DNA from: Anaerolineales bacterium UBA5797 | GTDB taxonomy: Bacteria > Chloroflexota > Anaerolineae > Anaerolineales > Villigracilaceae | Direction of reading: 5' to 3' | Assembly (NCBI GenBank): GCA_002418205.1 | Contig: DIDP01000018.1 | Location: 1-59,426, forward strand | DNA: 59,426 bases | Part shown: one piece after another, positions 9,372 to 16,911 of the stretch | How positions within the stretch are numbered: position 1 is the first letter of the stretch | Layout of the letters: each line of letters starts with the position of its first letter | The notes under the pieces: generated by a model | What the model was told of the DNA's origin: nothing | Databases searched by the model: none | What the model saw: only the letters and a program-made list of their open reading frames with translations | Program-made: the position numbers and the translations under genes

Positions 9372-10517
9372 ATGAAAATCATCAATCGCCTTGCCGATCG
9401 CTTTTCAAAAGTCCAACCCCTGCCTGCCGGCACACATCACCTGCAAGCCATGCAAAACGAACGCCCCTATCGCATGCATCTGCGCCTGCAGGATGACGGC
9501 TCGGGCATCCTGATCCTCAACGCCTCGACGATCTTGCAGCTCAATCCAACCGCTGCGGAATATGCCTATCACTTCATCAAAGGGACTGACCTCGAGGAAG
9601 CCGCAAAACAGATCGCCGACCGCTACCGCATCAGCAAAGGGATGGCGCGTGAGGACTTCAGGGATTTCGTGGACCGGATACAGACCCTCATCGCGACGCC
9701 CGACCTCGACCCCGTTTCATTCCTGGACTTCGAGCTGGCTCAGCCTCATTCAGCGGAACTCCACGCCCCGCTCCGCCTCGACTGCGCCCTCACCTACCGC
9801 CTGCCCGCGGATACACAAGCCGAATACGCGCCGACCAAACGCGTCGACCGCGAGCTGACGAGCAACGAATGGAAGATGATCCTCGATAAAGCCTGGGAGG
9901 CAGGCATCCCTCACATCACGTTTACAGGCGGCGAAGCCACGCTGCGCGAGGACCTGCCCGACCTGATCGCACATGCCGAAAAGAACGGACAGGTTTGCGG
10001 ACTTCTCACCGACGGCTTGAAACTTGCGGATAAAGATTATCTCGATCTGTTATTGCAAACGGGTCTCGATCACATCCTCTTCATGCTTCAGCCCGGGAAC
10101 CCAGCCTCCTGGGCGGCGCTCGAGATCATCATGCCACAGGATATTTTTGTTACTGTTCATCTCACGCTGAATAGGGAAAACATCAAAACCGCGGAAGGAA
10201 CACTGGAACGACTCGCAGGCATCGATGTACAGAACATCTCTCTGACGATTGCAGACCAATCCTTACACGACACCTATGATACCCTGCGCGACAAAGCCGC
10301 GGCGTTGGGGCTTGCCCTCAGGTTCGACCTGCCCGTCCCATATTCGGCGTACAATCCTGTTGCGCTTGAAACACAGGAGGATGATGTCCCGGCTGGCGCG
10401 GGCAGGTCATGGATGTACGTGGAACCGGATGGCGATGTGCTCCCGGCGCAGGGCATGGCGGAGAAGGTGCTGGGGAATCTGCTCAAGGATGAATGGAAGG
10501 AAATTTTCCATCAATAA
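9372..10517 (+). CDS. Degenerate radical SAM-like partner protein with PqqD-like domain (cluster cysteines lost)
   Basis: This 381-residue protein is a paralogue of the preceding enzyme and keeps the same architecture: a PqqD-like N-terminus (GILILNASTILQLNPTAAEY), then a TIM-barrel with TGGEATLREDLPDLIAHAE almost identical to its neighbour. All three cluster cysteines are replaced at the same spacing: YRCNNDCAHCY in the partner reads YRLPADTQAEY here. The SPASM region is also stripped: CIESNGNVLPC becomes YVEPDGDVLPA, and the final CX2CX5CX3C is absent. The reading frame is intact, so it is a conserved pseudoenzyme rather than debris, perhaps a recognition or scaffold subunit. I chose the ATG at 9372 because GGAGA lies 5 nt upstream; an upstream start at 9321 would overlap the previous gene. 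Confidence 0.85.
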   Translation: MKIINRLADRFSKVQPLPAGTHHLQAMQNERPYRMHLRLQDDGSGILILNASTILQLNPTAAEYAYHFIKGTDLEEAAKQIADRYRISKGMAREDFRDFVDRIQTLIATPDLDPVSFLDFELAQPHSAELHAPLRLDCALTYRLPADTQAEYAPTKRVDRELTSNEWKMILDKAWEAGIPHITFTGGEATLREDLPDLIAHAEKNGQVCGLLTDGLKLADKDYLDLLLQTGLDHILFMLQPGNPASWAALEIIMPQDIFVTVHLTLNRENIKTAEGTLERLAGIDVQNISLTIADQSLHDTYDTLRDKAAALGLALRFDLPVPYSAYNPVALETQEDDVPAGAGRSWMYVEPDGDVLPAQGMAEKVLGNLLKDEWKEIFHQ

Positions 10518-10562
10518 CCGCGCTTCGACTGTGTCGTACTCCGCTCAGCGCGGGCAAAACGC

Positions 10563-11291
10563 ATGAACTGGCATTCCCGTTACACCCAGCAAGCCAAATG
10601 GACTCGCGACCTGCGAGCTTATATCTTCAACAAGATCAAACTCGATCAGGCACAACGCGTCCTTGAAGTGGGATGTGGCACAGGCGCGATCCTGTCGGAA
10701 TTGTCTCCGGACATCGAACTCCACGGCCTGGATATCGACCCTGCCGCGCTGGCGGAGTGCAAGATCCATGTTCCGTCAGCTTGGTTAACCCGCGGAAACG
10801 CATTGCAACTCCCCTACGATGACAGTTCGTTCGATGTGGTGTATTGTCACTTCCTATTGTTGTGGGTCCGGGATCCATTGCAGGCATTGCTTGAAATGAA
10901 ACGCGTGACAAGGGAACACATCATTGCGTTCGCGGAACCCGATTATTCAAACCGGGTCGACAAGCCCGAAGAACTTGCTTCCCTTGGAAAGTGGCAAACG
11001 GAATCGCTGAAAAGACAGGGTGCAGACCCGGGATTTGGGGCGCGTTTAGCAGAGTCATTTTTTGGGGCGGGGATCCAGATCGTCGAAACGGGAACAATTC
11101 AAAGCGTCGAAAGGGAAGCGACGCTTGAGGAACGGGAAATGGAGTGGGCGGTGATCGAATCCGATCTGGCGGGATGGGTCGAAGACGCAGACATCCAAAA
11201 GATGAAAGCCATGGACCAGGCTGCGCGGGAACGCGGGGAACGCCGGTTGCATGTGCCGACCCATTTCGCATGGGGGCGCGTTTGGAAATAA
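10563..11291 (+). CDS. Class I SAM-dependent methyltransferase
   Basis: The protein has 242 residues with a Rossmann methyltransferase core: motif I LEVGCGTGAILSEL at about 37, an acidic residue in LHGLDIDP, and the DSSFDVVYCHFLLLWV motif IV region. It starts 45 nt after the degenerate radical SAM gene on the same strand, so it may belong to that operon, although it lacks the PqqD-like domain. The methyl acceptor is unknown. Between the two genes is a weak imperfect hairpin (CCGCGC 10518-10523 with GCGCGG 10548-10553) without a T-tract. Confidence 0.85.
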   Translation: MNWHSRYTQQAKWTRDLRAYIFNKIKLDQAQRVLEVGCGTGAILSELSPDIELHGLDIDPAALAECKIHVPSAWLTRGNALQLPYDDSSFDVVYCHFLLLWVRDPLQALLEMKRVTREHIIAFAEPDYSNRVDKPEELASLGKWQTESLKRQGADPGFGARLAESFFGAGIQIVETGTIQSVEREATLEEREMEWAVIESDLAGWVEDADIQKMKAMDQAARERGERRLHVPTHFAWGRVWK

Positions 11292-11296
11292 GCAGT

Positions 11297-11304
11297 GATA
11301 TACT
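11297..11304 (+). promoter_or_regulatory. Extended -10 element, possible leaderless start
   Basis: TG-A-TATACT is an extended -10 element ending 6 nt before the ATG at 11311. No ribosome site precedes that ATG, so transcription could start at or next to the start codon, giving a leaderless message. No convincing -35 box is seen. Low confidence. Confidence 0.35.
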
Positions 11305-11310
11305 GCTGCC

Positions 11311-12339
11311 ATGCCAGCCAGAAAAAAAGCAGAAATCTGTTACATTGTCGCCTTCCCCGATCCTGCGGAAGAATCCAGCGAGCCCAAGGAAAAGATCCGC
11401 GGGTTGAAGGACGCGCCGTACTTCCAACCTGTGGACGTTGATGTGAGGACCCTGGGGCATATCGAGGTGCAGGCAGGCGGCGTGCAGGTATCGGTGTTGC
11501 GCCAGCGGTATGATGACCGCATCCAGATCGTGGACTGCCGCTTTCAGATGGAGGATTACCTGAGCATGTCTGCCATTCAGGAACGGGAGGTGATCGAACG
11601 CACGCTGCGCGAACGATTCGTGCCTGTCGAACATCGCGCCAGCGGCATGTTCGAGGAATATGTGATCCTTTTGCTTACGAAAGCCAGCCCGACCCCGGAA
11701 AAATTTGTGGATCGGAACGCCGCCCACATTGGTCGCTTCATCCGTTCACAACGTGAAGTGCTCGATCAGCCCGAACTCGAACAGATATTGAGTTCGCGCA
11801 TCCGTTATTCCACCCAGGACCTCACTCTCGTGGATTGGGAAGGCGCGGTCATCATTGCCGCGAACGGCGATTTTCAATCGGACATCGAACTGCTCAAGGT
11901 TGGCAATTATCAACTGCTGCGTTATCGCATGCTCGACCAGTCGGTGGAGGAGATGCTCGATAACATCAACGAGTCGTTCTTCATCAACAAACGACGACCG
12001 CGTCCCACGCGCGGCGCGGTCCGTGAGATCGTGCAACACAGGCTGGAGGTGATGCTCGATTTCGAACGCACGGAACAGAACCTTTTATTGATCGGTGATT
12101 GGTACACCGCCAAACTCTATACCGCCATCCGCGACGAGTTCTATCTGGAGGAATGGAAGAAAGCCATCCGTGGCAAACTCGACAACCTCGAGGGCATCGT
12201 CGAGACCATTCAGGCGAATTTTGCATTGTCATTCGAAACTCTCATGGACCGGCTGCAAATGCTCGGCTGGGTGCTGTTGCTGATCGGTTATCTTTACCTT
12301 TATGCGCTGGATGCCGGCTGGATCCACCTTGCCAAATGA
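11311..12339 (+). CDS. Conserved protein with C-terminal membrane anchor (RMD1/YagE, DUF155-like)
   Basis: The protein has 342 residues. The N-terminal two-thirds are soluble. The middle contains DLTLVDWEGAVIIAANGDFQSDIELL and KVGNYQLLRYRMLDQ, resembling the core of the DUF155/RMD1-YagE family. A helical region (about 200-305, rich in charged residues, coiled-coil-like) leads to one transmembrane helix at about 316-335, and the protein ends at once after it. This gives a tail-anchored layout with the bulk in the cytoplasm. Its stop overlaps the ATG of the next gene (ATGA), so the two are translationally coupled. Function unknown; the family link is by eye. Confidence 0.65.
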   Translation: MPARKKAEICYIVAFPDPAEESSEPKEKIRGLKDAPYFQPVDVDVRTLGHIEVQAGGVQVSVLRQRYDDRIQIVDCRFQMEDYLSMSAIQEREVIERTLRERFVPVEHRASGMFEEYVILLLTKASPTPEKFVDRNAAHIGRFIRSQREVLDQPELEQILSSRIRYSTQDLTLVDWEGAVIIAANGDFQSDIELLKVGNYQLLRYRMLDQSVEEMLDNINESFFINKRRPRPTRGAVREIVQHRLEVMLDFERTEQNLLLIGDWYTAKLYTAIRDEFYLEEWKKAIRGKLDNLEGIVETIQANFALSFETLMDRLQMLGWVLLLIGYLYLYALDAGWIHLAK

Positions 12340-12890
12340 AGGAACTTTCACGTCCCATCCCTGAGTCGTATTGGATTGAACCGGGGCGTCTGCTTGCGGG
12401 TGAATACCCGGGTCATTTCGACAGCGAGACCGCGCGCAAACGGATCGACGCGCTCCTCGAAGCCCGCTTCGATACCTTCATTGACCTGACGCGACCCAAT
12501 GAAACGGTTTCCTACATCCGCACATTGTTCGATGAAGCCAAAGCCTACGAGATCGAAGTACAGCATCACAACTTTCCCATCGGAGATTTCGGACTGCCCA
12601 CACCCGAACGGATGAAGAAGATCCTCGACACACTGGATGAAGCGTTGAACTCGGGAAGGAAGGTCTATCTTCATTGTCAGGGCGGCATTGGTCGCACCGG
12701 CACCACGGTCGGCTGTTATCTCGTCCGTCATGGCATGAGCGGTCAGGAAGCGCTGGATCAACTTGCAGCGTGGTGGCGAACCGTCCCGAAGAGTCAGATC
12801 CATCAAAGATCGCCGGAAACGCGCGAACAGGTCGATTTCATTCTCAATTGGGCAAAAATGGATGATCTATCTGCAACAAACAGTAAATAA
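12336..12890 (+). CDS. Dual-specificity/tyrosine phosphatase-like protein
   Basis: The protein has 184 residues. HCQGGIGRTG at about 109-118 is the CX5R phosphatase loop (Cys nucleophile, Arg for phosphate), with an upstream Asp in FPIGDFGLP as likely general acid. The N-terminus SYWIEPGRLLAGEYPG is typical of bacterial cyclin-dependent-kinase-inhibitor-3/DSP-like phosphatases. I chose the ATG at 12336, which overlaps the stop of the preceding membrane protein by 4 nt; a longer in-frame extension from 12099 only shadows that gene. The coupling suggests a joint role, but the substrate is unknown. Confidence 0.85.
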   Translation: MKELSRPIPESYWIEPGRLLAGEYPGHFDSETARKRIDALLEARFDTFIDLTRPNETVSYIRTLFDEAKAYEIEVQHHNFPIGDFGLPTPERMKKILDTLDEALNSGRKVYLHCQGGIGRTGTTVGCYLVRHGMSGQEALDQLAAWWRTVPKSQIHQRSPETREQVDFILNWAKMDDLSATNSK

Positions 12891-12951
12891 CAACAACCTT
12901 ACACCATATTAACTCCGTCTTAAGTACGTGCAAACCTTTTTCAAAAAGCAG

Positions 12952-12957
12952 TATAAT
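12952..12957 (+). promoter_or_regulatory. TATAAT -10 box upstream of signal peptidase
   Basis: A perfect TATAAT lies 24 nt before the preferred TTG start at 12982. The matching -35 position (tgcaaa around 12929-12934, 17-nt spacer) is weak. If real, translation must start downstream of the GTG at 12928. Confidence 0.4.
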
Positions 12958-12981
12958 CCTTCCATCACGGAGACCGAACCA

Positions 12982-13572
12982 TTGGAAACAACACAACCCG
13001 AAGTGCAGGTTCAACCTGAATCAAAACCCGAAGAAACAGACAACTGGAAACGATTTGCACTGGATATTCTTGAGACCATTGTCCTGGCAGTGGTGCTTTA
13101 TTTTGGGATCAATGCGATCTCGGCGCGCGTCCGCGTGGATGGCTTCAGCATGAACCCCACTCTGCAGGACGGCGAATATGTGCTTGTCAGCCGCATGTCT
13201 TATAAGTTCAGCGAGCCTCAGCGCGGCGATATCATCGTCTTCAGCTTCCCCATCGACCAACGACAGGACCTGATCAAGCGCGTCATCGGTCTGCCTGGTG
13301 AGACCGTCAGAATTCAGGACAACCAGGTATATATCAACGATGCCCCGCTGGCTGAACCGTATATCGCGCAGGATCCCCGTTACAACGGCGAGTGGACGGT
13401 CGGTGAGGGACAGCTCTTCGTCCTCGGCGACAACCGCAACGATTCGAAGGACTCGCATCAATGGGGCTTGCTCCCCGTTGACAACGTGATCGGTAAAGCC
13501 ATCCTGATCTACTGGCCCCCGCCCGAGTGGAAGCTGATCAACCATACCGAAGAAGTGTTCAACGCACAATAA
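12982..13572 (+). CDS. lepB: Signal peptidase I
   Basis: This membrane-bound serine protease removes signal peptides from exported proteins. One transmembrane helix (LDILETIVLAVVLYFGINAIS) is followed by the catalytic Ser in VDGFSMNPTL and the Lys in DLIKRVIGLPGE. The box VLGDNRNDSKDSHQWG is the diagnostic late motif. About 196 residues, normal for the short single-helix form. Start: a GTG at 12928 is also in frame, but it has no ribosome site and a TATAAT (12952-12957) falls inside it. The TTG at 12982 is preceded by GGAG at 9 nt spacing, so I prefer it. Confidence 0.92.
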   Translation: METTQPEVQVQPESKPEETDNWKRFALDILETIVLAVVLYFGINAISARVRVDGFSMNPTLQDGEYVLVSRMSYKFSEPQRGDIIVFSFPIDQRQDLIKRVIGLPGETVRIQDNQVYINDAPLAEPYIAQDPRYNGEWTVGEGQLFVLGDNRNDSKDSHQWGLLPVDNVIGKAILIYWPPPEWKLINHTEEVFNAQ

Positions 13573-13583
13573 CAGGATCACAA

Positions 13584-13883
13584 ATGTACGAACACCTTGC
13601 AGGCAATATACACAACGCAGTCCAATGCAACGAATGTCCGGCGGGCGTCATGCACATACGGCTCATCACCTATTTCACATGGCTTGGCGAGGAACTCATC
13701 ACCGTCCCCAATTTCCCCGCCTGGGTCTGTGATCTGTGCGGGAAACGCGAATATGACGAACGCGCCATCTCATGGCTGACCATGCTCCTCAGCCCGGATG
13801 CGGGCAAACCGACCCGCCGCCTCAAACGCGCCCCCCGGCCTGATCCCGCCAAACGGAACGCCCCTCCCCCGCCGCTGGAATAA
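13584..13883 (+). CDS. YgiT-type zinc-finger protein
   Basis: The protein has 99 residues. CNECPAG and CDLCG, separated by about 30 residues, form the two-CxxC YgiT/MqsA-N-like zinc finger. Between them, GEELITVPNFPAWVC is the usual strand before the second knuckle. The C-terminal third is a basic, Pro-rich tail without structure. In toxin-antitoxin pairs this finger belongs to MqsA, but no MqsR toxin or HTH domain is present here, so an antitoxin role is not supported. It lies 11 nt after the signal peptidase gene. I start at the ATG at 13584 rather than the overlapping in-frame start at 13527. Confidence 0.75.
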   Translation: MYEHLAGNIHNAVQCNECPAGVMHIRLITYFTWLGEELITVPNFPAWVCDLCGKREYDERAISWLTMLLSPDAGKPTRRLKRAPRPDPAKRNAPPPPLE

Positions 13884-13906
13884 GCCCCGCATAAACAGGG
13901 TCGCAA

Positions 13907-14449
13907 ATGGATACCTCACCCCGAACCTATCGCTTCCTCCCCGCAGACGTATACACACCAGGTTATCGCGTTGTCGGCAAGATCATGGTATCCACCAACG
14001 GCATCATGGGGATCATGAACGACATCACCAAATCCCACCTGGAAATTCACGATGCCCGCCTGGCGCGCATCCACATGCCCACCAAACTGGTGGACCATTT
14101 CGAGATCATCCGTTTGGTCAAATCGCAGGTGGTGGTTGTATGCACGGCACGGCGCGAGGATCTCGGCCCCACCGGCATCGTACGCGGCGGATATTCCAAC
14201 ATCACCGAAATGCCCGTCAGGCTTGCCACAAATGTTTTCGAGATCGAGGGCAAACTTCAAGTGGCCGGCCGTTTCGATTTCGTTGCCATGATCTCAGACA
14301 GGACCCGCAACTTCATCCCCATGTTCGATTCCACGTTGACCGCCATCCTGCTCCCCAACCTCAGGGTCGAAAGCCCGGGTATCCTTTTCAACCGCGAGAA
14401 GATCGACATGCTGGCATTCCTCAACCAGCGCGCCAAGGAGGATAAATAA
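13907..14449 (+). CDS. Conserved hypothetical protein
   Basis: The protein has 180 residues with no signal peptide or membrane helix. The sequence is beta-rich with an unusual N-terminal stretch, GYRVVGKIMVSTNGIMGIMND, a segment HFEIIRLVKSQVVVVCTARRE, and a C-terminal part (FDFVAMISDRTRNFIPMFDS, LLPNLRVESPGILFNREKI). The hydrophobic pattern suggests two similar beta-barrel-like halves. I do not recognise the family. It is 23 nt after the YgiT-type gene and 68 nt before tRNA-Glu. Confidence 0.6.
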   Translation: MDTSPRTYRFLPADVYTPGYRVVGKIMVSTNGIMGIMNDITKSHLEIHDARLARIHMPTKLVDHFEIIRLVKSQVVVVCTARREDLGPTGIVRGGYSNITEMPVRLATNVFEIEGKLQVAGRFDFVAMISDRTRNFIPMFDSTLTAILLPNLRVESPGILFNREKIDMLAFLNQRAKEDK

Positions 14450-14462
14450 GCCGGTAAAATGC

Positions 14463-14491
14463 TTGACCATTACCGGAGGGGATGATAAAAT
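14463..14491 (+). promoter_or_regulatory. Promoter of tRNA-Glu
   Basis: TTGACC (14463-14468) and TAAAAT (14486-14491) are separated by exactly 17 nt and lie 26 nt before the mature tRNA end, a classical sigma70-type arrangement. Confidence 0.75.
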
Positions 14492-14517
14492 CCGCCCGCT
14501 CAAAAAGCCACATACCC

Positions 14518-14590
14518 GCCCCCATCGTCTAGTGGACCAGGACGCAGCCCTTTCAAGGCTAAAACCGGAGTTCGAATCTCCGTGGGGGCA
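14518..14590 (+). tRNA. tRNA-Glu (anticodon TTC)
   Basis: Acceptor arms GCCCCCA (14518-14524) and TGGGGGC (14583-14589) pair perfectly. The anticodon loop CTTTCAA places TTC at 14552-14554. The T-arm CGGAG-TTCGAATC-CTCCG is present. Discriminator base A at 14590; CCA is not encoded. It has its own promoter and is followed by a terminator hairpin. Confidence 0.96.
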
Positions 14591-14593
14591 CAC

Positions 14594-14616
14594 AAGACAC
14601 CGACCAGGTGTCTTTT
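14594..14616 (+). terminator. Rho-independent terminator of tRNA-Glu
   Basis: AAGACACC (14594-14601) and GGTGTCTT (14607-14614) form an 8-bp stem with a 5-nt loop, followed by a short T run. It lies directly after the tRNA. Confidence 0.75.
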
Positions 14617-14625
14617 GATTTAAAC

Positions 14626-14658
14626 AAAAAGGAGACCATCCCACCTTCGGTCTCCTTT
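14626..14658 (-). terminator. Terminator between tRNA-Glu and the C45 gene
   Basis: GGAGACC (14631-14637) and GGTCTCC (14649-14655) form a stem flanked by AAAAA on the left and TTT on the right. On the minus strand it ends in CCTTTTTG, so it can terminate the C45 gene; it may also act on the plus strand. Confidence 0.7.
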
Positions 14659-14677
14659 CATCGTTTCTTTCCTCTTT

Positions 14678-15793
14678 TTACGCATCCAAATGATACGTAT
14701 GGTAAGCATTCTGGCAGGGATTGCCCCAGGCAATGTGCATCTCGCGCGAGGTCACATCGATGACCATCGCACAGATCGTGCTTTCGCGGTCGAGCGGATC
14801 GATTCCCTGGATGTTATGGTTGCAGATCGAGTTCGGCAGGTTGACATGATCCTTTTGGATCCCCTGGAGCGATTTGATCGTGTGCTCCGAATTCTGCCGC
14901 AAGAGGCGGTTCGCCCTGAAATAACGCACACGCGACGAAAGCAGCTCCTCCGGCTCACTCTCGATGGCTTTCATGGTCTGGGAAAGATAATGGTTGGTAT
15001 GCACCACGTATCCGTCCGTGCCGTGCAGGATCTCGAACTTACGTGCCGAAACCTCCACCGAATACATTTCACCGCTTTCATGCAAAAGCATATGGTTGTA
15101 ACCTGCAGCGCGATGAGGGACAAGAGTCCGCCCAATGGCGCCGGAAAGACGTCTTGATGCCAGCACCGCCCGGGCAACCACAAGGCGCGGGATCCCGATG
15201 CGTGAATCGTTCGGATACACCGAGTCAATTAATTGGGCAATGCCGTAGGCGTTGAATCCCACATTGGGCAGGAGCCCGCCGTAGGTCATGGCAAGATACG
15301 GAGGTTCCTTGTCCGGCTTTGCCATCACCACATAAACATCGTCCTCATCCTCGGGAACCCAGTCCTCATTATGTGCCGCTAGCACATGCCCGTCCGCCGT
15401 GCGCTCCTCGTTCACTGCAAAACTGGTGCACCGCGTAAGATGCAAAGCATCCACGGTCACAGCCTCCATGGCATTGAGCGTCACGATCTCATCGAAAGGA
15501 ACGTTCGAACCTTCGGCAATGCCGCGCCATTCATCCACATATTGCGGATACCGTTCCTCCGCAAAAGGCAGATATTTGCGCGCCTGGATCTGGGCGCCAT
15601 CCCAGGTCAACTCGAGCGTCCCATAGGCCTGCTCGACCAATGCGTGCGCATTCTCCACGCTGTGCCGCACCTGCTCACGCCGCGCCTCCCCGATCTGCCG
15701 CCCCATCTCACGATGCGTTCCCGACACTTCGATCAACGGCGGCGGCGAATTATGGATCACCGTATCCGGAACCGGAATTTCCTTCAAAGCCAT
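14678..15793 (-). CDS. C45-family acyltransferase/peptidase (Ntn hydrolase)
   Basis: The protein has 371 residues. The motif TRCTSFAVNEERTADGHVLAAHNEDW (key parts RCTSFAV and HNEDW) matches the acyl-CoA:6-aminopenicillanate acyltransferase family C45. In this family the Cys becomes the N-terminal nucleophile after autocleavage, and the NxDW segment supports the oxyanion hole. N-terminal GTHREMGRQIGEARREQV is the usual family start. These enzymes hydrolyse or transfer acyl amides; the physiological substrate here is unknown. The start is ATG at 15793 with GGAGG just upstream. A longer frame to 16015 runs through the terminator of the next operon and into that gene, so it is not used. Confidence 0.85.
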   Translation of the reverse strand: MALKEIPVPDTVIHNSPPPLIEVSGTHREMGRQIGEARREQVRHSVENAHALVEQAYGTLELTWDGAQIQARKYLPFAEERYPQYVDEWRGIAEGSNVPFDEIVTLNAMEAVTVDALHLTRCTSFAVNEERTADGHVLAAHNEDWVPEDEDDVYVVMAKPDKEPPYLAMTYGGLLPNVGFNAYGIAQLIDSVYPNDSRIGIPRLVVARAVLASRRLSGAIGRTLVPHRAAGYNHMLLHESGEMYSVEVSARKFEILHGTDGYVVHTNHYLSQTMKAIESEPEELLSSRVRYFRANRLLRQNSEHTIKSLQGIQKDHVNLPNSICNHNIQGIDPLDRESTICAMVIDVTSREMHIAWGNPCQNAYHTYHLDA

Positions 15794-15804
15794 ACATCCT
15801 CCAC

Positions 15805-15844
15805 GAAAAAAATGAAACCCGCCCCGGTCTTTCTGCGGGGCGGG
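15805..15844 (-). terminator. Terminator of the sigma/anti-sigma/bactofilin-like operon
   Basis: CCCGCCCC (15818-15825) and GGGGCGGG (15837-15844) form a strong GC stem. On the minus strand it is followed by TTTCATTTTTTT, a T-rich tail, and it lies 30 nt after the bactofilin-like stop codon. Confidence 0.85.
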
Positions 15845-15873
15845 CGGAATTATATCATGCGGATGTTTTGTCA

Positions 15874-16908
15874 CTAGGACGCGGGAGGCACCTGGCCGGG
15901 ATCCGCGGGAGGAGTGGAAACGGTCAGCGCGGGACCCTGGGCGGGCTTCGCTCCGAAGCGCGTGATCGCCACCGCGCCCACCGCCACCAGACCGACCAGC
16001 GTTGTCAAGAGCCACCCAATACAGGGGATCTCTCCAATTGCGCCGCCGACCAGCATCACAAGGAACGTGCCAAAGCCTGCTGTAAATACCGGCGCCCAGG
16101 TCTGGTTGATGGATTGGGTAAAGCGCTCGCCAACCTCATACCCCAGTGCGATCACACCGAACAACCACGCCAGCGCGATCGCCAGCGCGCCCACCACCAC
16201 CACCAATGCCGCCACCGGGATCAGGATGATCGTAACGATCAAAATCAGCGTCACCACCAGGATGGCAACCGGACCACCAATGACCGCAAGCAGCCCCACC
16301 CCGCCGGACATCACCGGCTGGCGGACAATCGCCTCGCCGACATATTCCATTTGCGGGCGCAGGAACACAACAACCAGCATGGCGAGCGCGGCCACGATCA
16401 GCGCCCGGTAAAAAATACCGGCGGCAGTCCAGAAGGGATTAACGTTGAACTCCACCTTGGGCGGTTGCACATCGGACGGGACGCGCCCATTCGGTATATC
16501 GATCGTGGGCGCGGCATTGTTCACCACTTCGCCTTCGATCCGGGCTCCCTCCGCGCGTTGCAACTGACCGCCGATCGTGACCACGTCACCGGCAACCACC
16601 GCAGACTCATCCAGCTTGATCTGCCCCCCCACCACGACCACGTCACCGTCCAAATCGCCGTTGCTCTCGAGCCTCCCGCCGATGACAACAAGATCGCCAT
16701 TCAGGGTGGCATCTTTCTCGATCGTCACATTGCCGCCGAAGAGCACCAGGTCGCCGTTATAGGTATCATCGCTCTCGATGGTCATGTTCGTCCCGAACAT
16801 GACCTGCCCGTTGCCGGGTCCCGGTCCCTGCGCCTGGGCGGAACCCGTCGGCAGGAACAGCAGGGTAAACAACAGCAATATCGAAAGCGTTCGCAATTTA
16901 TTCTTCAT
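15874..16908 (-). CDS. Bactofilin-like beta-helix membrane protein
   Basis: The protein has 344 residues with a signal peptide (about 1-26, ...GSAQAQ). Residues 35-130 are a right-handed beta-helix-like repeat (NGDLVLFGGNVTIEKDATL, NGDLVVIGGRLESNGDL, DGDVVVVGGQIKLDESAVV) typical of polymer-forming bactofilin-type domains, here probably outside the cytoplasm. Several transmembrane helices follow (about 160-310). It is the last gene of an ECF sigma/anti-sigma operon, 3 nt after the anti-sigma stop, which implies a cell-envelope stress or structural role. This is inference from context. Confidence 0.75.
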   Translation of the reverse strand: MKNKLRTLSILLLFTLLFLPTGSAQAQGPGPGNGQVMFGTNMTIESDDTYNGDLVLFGGNVTIEKDATLNGDLVVIGGRLESNGDLDGDVVVVGGQIKLDESAVVAGDVVTIGGQLQRAEGARIEGEVVNNAAPTIDIPNGRVPSDVQPPKVEFNVNPFWTAAGIFYRALIVAALAMLVVVFLRPQMEYVGEAIVRQPVMSGGVGLLAVIGGPVAILVVTLILIVTIILIPVAALVVVVGALAIALAWLFGVIALGYEVGERFTQSINQTWAPVFTAGFGTFLVMLVGGAIGEIPCIGWLLTTLVGLVAVGAVAITRFGAKPAQGPALTVSTPPADPGQVPPAS

Positions 16909-16911
16909 ACA

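Noticed and set aside
10518..10553. Terminator between the radical SAM partner and the methyltransferase
   Set aside because: The stem is only 6 bp with a 24-nt loop and no T-tract, so a transcription stop is not supported.
12928..12981. Extra N-terminal 18 codons of signal peptidase
   Set aside because: The GTG start has no ribosome site and a TATAAT lies inside; the TTG at 12982 with GGAG is better supported.
13584..13883. MqsA antitoxin / toxin-antitoxin pair
   Set aside because: Only the YgiT-type finger is present; no HTH domain and no toxin neighbour.
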